A DNA stretch of 12,284 nucleotides, taken from positions 1 through 12,284 of the forward strand of contig JAICPP010000088.1 of NCBI GenBank assembly GCA_025929805.1, given 5' to 3'. The notes beneath the pieces are model-generated. The model had not been told where the DNA came from. It saw only the letters and a list, made by a program, of their open reading frames with translations, and searched no databases. Numbering within the stretch: position 1 is the stretch's first letter; each line of letters opens with the position of its first letter. The position numbers were made by a program, and so were the translations under genes. This DNA is from Gemmatimonadales bacterium (lineage in GTDB: Bacteria; Gemmatimonadota; Gemmatimonadetes; Gemmatimonadales; GWC2-71-9). Below are positions 7,145-12,284 of this stretch, piece after piece.

Positions 7145-8068
7145 TCACGAAGGTGAAACATCACGCCCGGGGCCCTTCTTGAGACGAATCACCAGCGGCA
7201 TATCGCGTTGCAGGTAGCGCCACCAGCCGGGCAGGCAGTTGAGGCAGGTATCGCCCCGGCTCTCAAACCACATCGCGACCTCCATCTCGTCGAGGTCGTT
7301 CACCGCGTCGCTGTCGGCCTGCCAGTATTCCGAATAGTTGGGCTCCAGCCGGCGGTAGTGGAGTTGCGTCGGCGAGCCCGCGAGCGAGCGGAGCAGCCGA
7401 TTGGGAACGGCAGTGGCGATCCAGTACGCCTCGCTTTTCCGGAGCGGGATGGTGGCCTTGACCAGCTTGCCGACGACGCTGAGGTCGCGGTACGGCCGCG
7501 CCTCGTAGCCTTGGGCGGCCCAGGGTGGGACGTCCCAGGCCGGGAGCAGGTAGAGGAGCCCGCCCGGCTTCACGACGCGGCGGATCTCCGACAGAGCCGC
7601 TTCAGGGTTGGGGATGTGCTCAAGGACCCAGATCGACCAGGCAGCGTCGAACGTGTCGTCGGCGAAGGGCATCGCGGTAGCGGTGCCGGCGACGAACCGC
7701 TTGTGGTAGTGCTTCGCGACTTCCGCGGCGATGTCGAGCCCGGTGTAATCGGCGACCACGTCCTGCAACTGGCCCCTGCCCGAGCCCACGTCCAGCACGG
7801 AAGCGCCCTGTAAGCCGTAGAGCTCGACGAACCGCGCGACCCGGCCGCGGATGTCCAGCCGCTCGCGCACCGTCTCGCGTTCCCGGTTGAGCTCCGTGTC
7901 CTTCACGACGGTGGGTGAGGAACCGGAGTAGGAGAGCTCGTAGAACTCTCGGATCGCGTCCTCTCGCCTCACCGGGTCGTCGGTCGCGTAGGGGAAATGC
8001 CAAGCGATCAAGGCGAGCGGCAAGGCGGTGACGATGGAGAGGTTCAGCAGATGACAACGTATGGACAT
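7145..8068 (-). CDS. Class I SAM-dependent methyltransferase with N-terminal hydrophobic segment
   Basis: 307 residues from ATG at 8068. Residues 6-24 (HLLNLSIVTALPLALIAWH) may anchor the protein in the membrane. The Methyltransf_11-type core follows: VLDVGSGRGQLQDV (91-104, SAM-binding motif I), YTGLDIAAE (108-116), TAMPFADDTFDAAWSIWVLEHI (131-152) and LSEIRRVVKPGGLLYLLPAW (159-178). Such enzymes methylate small molecules, lipids, glycans or quinones; the substrate is unknown. The frame is open further upstream to at least 8188, but those codons (S-Y-S-A-W-G-R-V-L-E) match the C-terminal part of the GT87-like protein at 11099-12106, so I place the start after this relic. No good Shine-Dalgarno sequence precedes 8068, and the start could be later. 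It converges with the DoxX-like gene across an 84-base gap with no clear terminator. Confidence 0.82.
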   Translation of the reverse strand: MSIRCHLLNLSIVTALPLALIAWHFPYATDDPVRREDAIREFYELSYSGSSPTVVKDTELNRERETVRERLDIRGRVARFVELYGLQGASVLDVGSGRGQLQDVVADYTGLDIAAEVAKHYHKRFVAGTATAMPFADDTFDAAWSIWVLEHIPNPEAALSEIRRVVKPGGLLYLLPAWDVPPWAAQGYEARPYRDLSVVGKLVKATIPLRKSEAYWIATAVPNRLLRSLAGSPTQLHYRRLEPNYSEYWQADSDAVNDLDEMEVAMWFESRGDTCLNCLPGWWRYLQRDMPLVIRLKKGPGRDVSPS

Positions 8069-8084
8069 GGGTAGACTAATCCCG

Positions 8085-8243
8085 CGGATGATGCACCACG
8101 AGGCTGGCCAGCAATCGGCGATCACCATCTCGAGCACCCGGCCCCACGCCGAGTAGGACTGGGCCTGTAGCAGGCTCGGCGCCTGCAAAGTCCAGCTCAG
8201 GGCGAGCAGCAGCCTGCCCTCGGGCGTTCGCCAACGCTGGTGG
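8085..8243 (-). pseudogene. Decayed fragment of a GT87-like gene
   Basis: Read on the minus strand, RWRTPEGRLLLAL is followed by WTLQAPSLLQ, then QSYSAWGRVLEMVIADCWP. These match RWRTPEGRLLLALACIPQTTSLY and QFYSAPGQVLETVIANRWP of the intact protein at 11099-12106 (its residues about 254-276 and 307-325). The middle is missing: 3 bases (8168-8170) replace 87 bases (11261-11347), an in-frame loss of 28 codons. DNA similarity remains, with 24 identical bases at 8198-8221 and 11375-11398, and 34 of 40 matches for 8128-8167 against 11221-11260. Nothing upstream of 8243 matches the rest of the gene, so about 70 percent of it is gone. The remnant runs in frame into the methyltransferase, and gene callers may merge the two. 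Confidence 0.8.
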
Positions 8244-8355
8244 CCCTCGGGAGGATGGGGCTCCAGGAACCATCTGCCGGTGCCCTGTCGCTGCGCTCAA
8301 TGCAACCCTGGCTGGCTGCCAAGTCGGTCCGACTGCACGCTGTCGGCCTAAGCGG

Positions 8356-8535
8356 TCAGGGGTAGGGATTGGTTGGTGCGTTGTTGAGTACGGTCGCCGC
8401 GTTGTTGAACACGTTGCCGATGCCGTTTCGCAGTACTAGCAGGATGGCGATGAGCCCAACTGCCACCAGCGCGATGATCAGTGCGTACTCCACGAGACCT
8501 TGACCCGACTCATCGCTCCAGAACGCTTGCCACAT
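8356..8535 (-). CDS. Flp/Fap-type pilin precursor
   Basis: 59 residues, ATG at 8535, TGA at 8356-8358. The N-terminus MWQAFWSDESG is followed by QGLVEYALIIALVAVGLIAILL, the class III (type IVb) prepilin pattern: cleavage by a TadV/PilD-type peptidase would fall between Gly11 and Gln12, giving Gln1 and the conserved Glu5-Tyr6 of the mature pilin. A short variable tail rich in Asn (NGIGNVFNNAATVLNN) ends in PTNPYP. Mature Flp pilins form thin adhesive pili through the Tad secretion apparatus in the inner membrane. A GGAGG ribosome-binding site lies four bases before the ATG. No tad/cpa genes are in the window, so this is an isolated pilin gene or lies at the edge of such a locus. It sits between the 806-residue SAM-domain protein gene and the GT87 relic, on the same strand. 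Confidence 0.93.
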   Translation of the reverse strand: MWQAFWSDESGQGLVEYALIIALVAVGLIAILLVLRNGIGNVFNNAATVLNNAPTNPYP

Positions 8536-8539
8536 AGGG

Positions 8540-8544
8540 CCTCC
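8540..8544 (-). promoter_or_regulatory. Ribosome-binding site of the flp-type pilin gene
   Basis: The minus strand reads GGAGG, four bases before the ATG at 8535. It is stronger than the sites before the neighbouring enzyme genes, as expected for an abundant structural subunit. Confidence 0.7.
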
Positions 8545-8681
8545 AGGTTTCTGGGACTCACTGGCACTAGGAACAACCGCTTATTGAAGAGCACGACCAA
8601 GGACCGAGTGGGCATGGAAGGCCGAGCGGCGGTCGGTCCGGTCCGCACGCTGTCGCCGTTCACCAGAGAGACAGCATCTCT

Positions 8682-11102
8682 TCATACGGGCGTGCGCACT
8701 CGTGCCTGGAAGTCGCTCGCCAGGAGCAGCGCCAGCCCCGCGCCATACAGGACGATTGCCAGCCAATACAGCGACTGAAAGCCGAAGTACATCGAGTTGT
8801 ACTCGAGCACGCCACCAGCCATCGCTCCCAGAAGATTCATACCGAGCGCGGATGAGGCCTCGGCCGTCCTGACCAGGAGAGTGCTAAAGACGAGCCCTGA
8901 GAAAAACAGCGGGCACGTAAGCAGAAGCACCGCCGTCCAGCGCCCTGCTGCGCTGGACTCGACTCCGCCAGTGCGGACAAACACAAGGCCCACCCCGACG
9001 CTCACCAGCAACAGCAGCCACGGTAGCCATGGCCGAGCGATCGGCCGGTGCGCGGCCAGCCAGTTAGCCAGCCAGGCCATCATGAGGATCGACCCGATCA
9101 CGATCACAATCACCTGCCAGGTGTTGCCGAACGCCAACCCCAGCTCGGTGATACCCTTCGTCTCTACGAGCATGAAGCCTGCACCTAGGAAGAAGAACGG
9201 CAGGCCATCCCGGTTCGGGGCCGCTCCGATGAAGCCCCGATAGAGGAGCAATGACAATACCAATACGAGGCCGACCGCCCAAAGATAGGAGCGCGGGTAC
9301 ACCCGTTGCGGCATGTAGAAGAACGGCCAGTCGTCCGTCGCGATGTCCGCTCGAATTTCCGGGTTGGCGAAGAAGGCGGAACGCTCCTCGAAGCCCGTGC
9401 TTGCGAGGATGGCTGGATCCAGCTTCAGGTCCCCTTCCCTGCTCTGCGCAAAGATCACGGCGGTCTCGTACTGTGCGTCGATGACCACCGGCGCCTTGCC
9501 TTGGAAAGCCTCCCGCATCATCAGGTAGATCTTTCGTCCTAGCTCTGGGGAAATGACTGCGAAGGTCAGACTCAGCACACCCCCGGGCGCCAGCCGAGCC
9601 CGGGCCTCGCGCAGCGCCTCTACTGTGTAGACGTAGGAGTCCAGGCGGACACTCGATGTATGACTGAGGAGGGTGTGGGAGTCGAGGAGCCCGTAGACGA
9701 TGAGATCATACGAATTCTCCGTCGAGCGCAGGAACGTCCGAGCGTCGTTCACGATCGCCGTGACTCGGGAGTCTGAATAGGGCCGCTCAGGGTGATAGAG
9801 CGTTCCGAACCGAAGAATGGCCGGATCGATCTCCACGGCGTCCACGTGCCCGACACCGCTGCGCAGGGCGGCTGCGACGTCGTTACCTGTACCAGCTCCG
9901 ACGATGACCGCGCGCTCCGCCCCCGGGCGGAGCCGATAGGGCAGCTCGTAGTAGCCGGCGACAACGCGGCGGCCCGGAAATCCTGCCTGCGCTTGCGGCG
10001 ACAGGTCGTGCAGCCGCTGATAATACGTCCCGGCGGCCTGGATGAGGGACAGCCCTCCCATACCGGGGCCACGCTCCAGGAGCTGGTACGGGGAGTAGAC
10101 CCGCTCCCAACCCGGCACCACCGGCCATGCCAGTGCTCCGAGCAGCAGCGCCGCCGAGGCGCATCCGATCAGGAGCGGCCGTCGACCGTATGCCTGCAGC
10201 CCGATCAGCGCGGCAGCGGCCAGTAGGAACCAGATGAGAGGCGGAGTCCACAGGTAACTGATCACGAATATCAGCGCTACCCCGCCAAGGCTGCCCACCA
10301 GGTTCCAACCGTAGGCCCGCAGTTGCGGCATCTGGTCGAGCAGGCGCCCACAAAGCTGTCCGATCGGGAGGAATACGAGCGCCGTGAACAGCAGCACGAC
10401 GGTCAACAGGGCATACGTGGCGACGTACTGCGGGATGCTTGCGGCCGGGACCACACCCATGTTGAGCTGCTCGGGAAACGGCGTCACCCGGACGCTCTCC
10501 AGCCACTCGATCGGGACCGCGTGCCGGAGCGCGACGAGGTACGCCACCTGAAGCGCGAGCAGGACCAGCGCGGCCACCGCCGGGATCTGCTGCTTCCGGG
10601 CCAGCGCATACCCCAGGCCGAGACCCAGGAAGCAGGCGAGCAGGCTGAAGTTCTTGTAGAATGCAAAGACTTCCCAGACCGATCCGTGCCACCGAATGAC
10701 CGCGAGCTCCAGAAACAGGCTCGCGCCGGCTGAGACGGCTATGGCGAGCGGGATTCGGTTCCGAGGCATCTCGGCGATGAAGCGCGCCTGGGCCCGGCCG
10801 AGGTTCTCCAGCGCCCGGCCGTACACACGTTCCAGTCCGGCGGCTAGTCGCACGGCGGCGAAGACACCGATGGTCGAGAGGGTGACGAGAGGTACCCAGA
10901 ATATCAGCTGCGTGCCGAGGCCGCCGCCGGTGAGTCGGGTGCAGTCGACGATCACGAACGGGAGGAGCAGTGCGGCCGGGATGAGGAGCCGCACGAATCG
11001 CATGAATCTCGCGTTGACCCGATCGTCCGCACCTGAATCGCCGGAGGTCGCAGAATCGGCATTGGCGGGGCGCGTCACATCGAGCGGCTCAACGGAAGTC
11101 AT
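8682..11102 (-). CDS. Membrane spermidine-synthase-like protein (TM domain, SAM-fold domain, TM domain)
   Basis: 806 residues from ATG at 11102, which forms an ATGA overlap with the GT87-like gene. The frame is open to 11309, but the extra part is only a shadow of that gene. Hydrophilic leader 1-33; helices at about 36-53, 64-86, 118-137, 150-168, 176-192, 226-246, 265-283, 286-302 and 309-329; SAM-binding domain about 335-600; helices again at 605-622, 633-646, 660-684, 692-710, 722-744, 750-770 and 776-795. The SAM part has AVIVGAGTGNDVAAALRSG (398-416), DAVEIDPAILRFG (421-433), VNDARTFL (451-458), YDLIVYGLLDSH (465-476) and RLAPGGVLSL (503-512). PFFFLGAGFMLVETKGITELGLAFGNTW (635-662) is the hallmark of the C-terminal membrane part of this family. 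Polyamine-synthase-like fold, but the catalytic acidic motif is replaced, so the reaction is unknown. Confidence 0.9.
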   Translation of the reverse strand: MTSVEPLDVTRPANADSATSGDSGADDRVNARFMRFVRLLIPAALLLPFVIVDCTRLTGGGLGTQLIFWVPLVTLSTIGVFAAVRLAAGLERVYGRALENLGRAQARFIAEMPRNRIPLAIAVSAGASLFLELAVIRWHGSVWEVFAFYKNFSLLACFLGLGLGYALARKQQIPAVAALVLLALQVAYLVALRHAVPIEWLESVRVTPFPEQLNMGVVPAASIPQYVATYALLTVVLLFTALVFLPIGQLCGRLLDQMPQLRAYGWNLVGSLGGVALIFVISYLWTPPLIWFLLAAAALIGLQAYGRRPLLIGCASAALLLGALAWPVVPGWERVYSPYQLLERGPGMGGLSLIQAAGTYYQRLHDLSPQAQAGFPGRRVVAGYYELPYRLRPGAERAVIVGAGTGNDVAAALRSGVGHVDAVEIDPAILRFGTLYHPERPYSDSRVTAIVNDARTFLRSTENSYDLIVYGLLDSHTLLSHTSSVRLDSYVYTVEALREARARLAPGGVLSLTFAVISPELGRKIYLMMREAFQGKAPVVIDAQYETAVIFAQSREGDLKLDPAILASTGFEERSAFFANPEIRADIATDDWPFFYMPQRVYPRSYLWAVGLVLVLSLLLYRGFIGAAPNRDGLPFFFLGAGFMLVETKGITELGLAFGNTWQVIVIVIGSILMMAWLANWLAAHRPIARPWLPWLLLLVSVGVGLVFVRTGGVESSAAGRWTAVLLLTCPLFFSGLVFSTLLVRTAEASSALGMNLLGAMAGGVLEYNSMYFGFQSLYWLAIVLYGAGLALLLASDFQARVRTPV

Positions 11103-12106
11103 GCGGTACTCCGCGAAGGAATGGAACCGAGCTCGGCCGCAGGCCCCGGCCGGAGCACCATGATCAGAGCGGGCAGCCACAGCGTCACCAGGAACACCGG
11201 CCAGCGATTCGCGATTACCGTCTCGAGCACCTGCCCCGGCGCCGAGTAGAACTGGCCCTGCACGAACGCCGCGACGTGCGAAAGTACCGCCAGCAGGTAG
11301 GCATCCCACCGTTGCCGGCAGACCAGGAACAGCGGCAGCGATTCATACAGGCTCGTCGTCTGCGGAATGCACGCCAGGGCGAGCAGCAGCCTGCCCTCCG
11401 GCGTCCGCCAGCGCAGGGCCGCCAGCAGCAGCACCCACCCCCAGGGCTTCACGACCGGCGCCACGTGGTTGGTCCGTCCCAGCGCCGCGATCCAGTCCCC
11501 CGGCCAGCCCGGCACCAGGAGCAGCGACAGAAGGATCAGCGCCACGCCGACGACGACGGCCGACCGGCTCGGCCGCCAGAGCCACAGCGCCGCGCCGATG
11601 GACGGCTTGGCCACCAGTGCCCCGCTCAGCCAGGGCAGGACCGCGGCCGCCACCAGGAGCGGCACCCACTGGCCGAAGGTGACCGCCTCCGCGAAGCACG
11701 CAGACAGCGCCCCGACCCAGAGGCCACGCCCCTGTCTGCCGGCGGCCAGCCCGAAGAGCCCGCCGGTCACCGCCGCCCACGCCAGCCAGGCGACCCTCGA
11801 CGGGAGGAGCCCGAACGGGGCCAGCAGCAGGAGCGCCGGGCCGGGGTAGAAGAGCGGATAATCGTTCTCGAGGGCCAGCACCGCGCCGTACGGATCCGCC
11901 CCCGTCACCACCGCGTGTCCTGCAGTCCAGAACACGTGCCAGTCCGTGGTCCAGCCGATGAGCTGAGCCTTCGCCACCGTGAGCAGCGCCCAGCCCGCCA
12001 CCAGCCAGGGGAGGGCCCGGCGGAGCCGCGGGTGCAGGGACGGGCTCATGGCCGCCGCGGGGGTACGCTCGCGCGTATCCACGGCCGAGTTGACCTCAGC
12101 GAGCAT
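11099..12106 (-). CDS. GT87/DUF2029-like polytopic membrane protein (second intact copy)
   Basis: 335 residues from ATG at 12106. An upstream in-frame GTG at 12172 would give 357, and a later ATG at 12049 would give 316, just before the first helix; no start has a clear Shine-Dalgarno sequence. About eight to ten helices. The signature TDWHVFWTAGHAVVTGADPY (residues 76-95 of the long form) aligns with SDFDQVWLGSRALLAGEDPY of the copy at 428-1780, as do PWLSGALVAKPSIG and the run RWRTPEGRLLLALACIPQT against RWREPGGRLLAVLACVPQT. The family is inferred to transfer sugar from a polyprenyl-phosphate donor on the periplasmic side. The last helix ends near residue 340 of the long form, followed by a short tail, which supports my view that the long tail of the first copy is spurious. 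The stop lies inside the ATG of the 806-residue SAM-domain gene. This region is visibly GC-richer than the first copy. Confidence 0.85.
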   Translation of the reverse strand: MLAEVNSAVDTRERTPAAAMSPSLHPRLRRALPWLVAGWALLTVAKAQLIGWTTDWHVFWTAGHAVVTGADPYGAVLALENDYPLFYPGPALLLLAPFGLLPSRVAWLAWAAVTGGLFGLAAGRQGRGLWVGALSACFAEAVTFGQWVPLLVAAAVLPWLSGALVAKPSIGAALWLWRPSRSAVVVGVALILLSLLLVPGWPGDWIAALGRTNHVAPVVKPWGWVLLLAALRWRTPEGRLLLALACIPQTTSLYESLPLFLVCRQRWDAYLLAVLSHVAAFVQGQFYSAPGQVLETVIANRWPVFLVTLWLPALIMVLRPGPAAELGSIPSRSTA

Positions 12107-12156
12107 CACGCGCTCGAGGACCGTGACAGTGTGGGTGGGAGGGGCTGGAAGTTGGC

Positions 12157-12162
12157 TATACT
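12157..12162 (+). promoter_or_regulatory. Candidate -10 element for the gene at 12203
   Basis: TATACT matches five of six bases of the TATAAT consensus and would give a 5' leader of roughly 35 bases. No TTGACA-like box lies 16-18 bases upstream, so support is weak. It lies within the longest possible form of the divergent GT87-like frame. Confidence 0.35.
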
Positions 12163-12191
12163 TACCGCTCACCGCAAGCGATTCGTCATCG

Positions 12192-12199
12192 AAGGAGGT
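12192..12199 (+). promoter_or_regulatory. Strong ribosome-binding site
   Basis: AAGGAGGT, a full anti-Shine-Dalgarno match, ends three bases before the GTG at 12203 (four after the GGAGG core). It fixes the start of the truncated gene. Confidence 0.75.
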
Positions 12200-12202
12200 C
12201 TC

Positions 12203-12284
12203 GTGCTCAGCCGCCGCGCCCTGCCGGCCGTGCTCGCCGTCGCTCTCTTGAGCGCCGTCCTGCTCGCCCTGGGCAAGGAGCGCC
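12203..12284 (+). CDS. Start of an exported or membrane protein (truncated by the window end)
   Basis: The GTG at 12203 follows a near-perfect ribosome-binding site, and the frame stays open to the window end: MLSRRALPAVLAVALLSAVLLALGKER. Two arginines followed by about 19 hydrophobic residues look like a signal peptide or N-terminal membrane anchor. Too little is present to name a family. It is divergent from the GT87-like gene, with 96 bases between the chosen starts. Confidence 0.65.
   Translation, partial: MLSRRALPAVLAVALLSAVLLALGKER

Noticed and set aside
8076..8300. 74-residue minus-strand frame over the GT87 relic
   Set aside because: It resembles the shadow N-terminus at 11103-11309 only because both are off-frame translations of the same GT87 DNA.
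9883..10692. 269-residue minus-strand frame
   Set aside because: Off-frame shadow of the 806-residue protein, Arg/Ala-rich.
11103..11309. N-terminal extension of the 806-residue SAM-domain protein in the same open frame
   Set aside because: It lies wholly over the 3' end of the GT87-like gene in another frame, is Gly/Ala/Arg-rich, and the ATG at 11102 forms an exact ATGA overlap.
1..12284. CRISPR arrays, insertion sequences, rRNA, attachment sites
   Set aside because: No regularly spaced repeats, transposase or integrase frames, or terminal inverted repeats were seen; the only long repeat is the GT87 relic.

Overview
The window comes from a GC-rich, probably Gram-negative bacterium: it has a lipoprotein-type signal, a Flp-type prepilin and many polytopic inner-membrane enzymes. 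Membrane-embedded spermidine-synthase-like proteins next to GT-C (GT87/DUF2029-like) glycosyltransferases suit soil or sediment phyla such as Gemmatimonadota, Acidobacteriota or Rokubacteria-like lineages. The phylum cannot be fixed from the sequence. There are no rRNA, tRNA, CRISPR or transposase features.

Layout. (1) 1-600 (+) is the 3' end of a family 2 glycosyltransferase. (2) 5085-428 (-) is a tight four-gene run: a PAP2/AUR1-like membrane phosphotransferase, a stand-alone transmembrane module of the fused membrane spermidine synthase type, a second such module carrying the SAM-binding synthase-like domain, and a GT87-like protein. The first three are joined by 4-base ATGA overlaps; the last starts 4 bases after its neighbour. 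The GT87-like frame runs 173 bases into the convergent GT2 gene. (3) 5086-5426 is a divergent intergenic region with short palindromes. (4) 5427-7060 (+) holds a histidine-phosphatase lipoprotein and, via a GTGA overlap, an internally duplicated DoxX-like membrane protein. (5) 8535-7145 (-) holds a Flp pilin gene of only 59 codons, a decayed GT87-like fragment and a class I methyltransferase. (6) 12106-8682 (-) is an ATGA-coupled pair: a second intact GT87-like protein and an 806-residue TM-SAM domain-TM protein. (7) 12203-12284 (+) is the start of a divergent gene with a strong ribosome-binding site and a signal-peptide-like N-terminus.

How the genes may work together. The recurring theme is a GT87-like GT-C enzyme beside a SAM-fold protein: two intact pairs with membrane spermidine-synthase-like proteins, and one broken copy next to a soluble-type methyltransferase. 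With GT2 and AUR1-like enzymes nearby, this suggests modification of an envelope lipid, glycan or surface protein (possibly the pilin) at the membrane. The chemistry is unknown, and both synthase-like domains lack the acidic residue expected in true aminopropyltransferases. Base composition also changes near 7.1 kb, with the left part visibly poorer in G+C than most of the right part, so the window may join two segments of different history.
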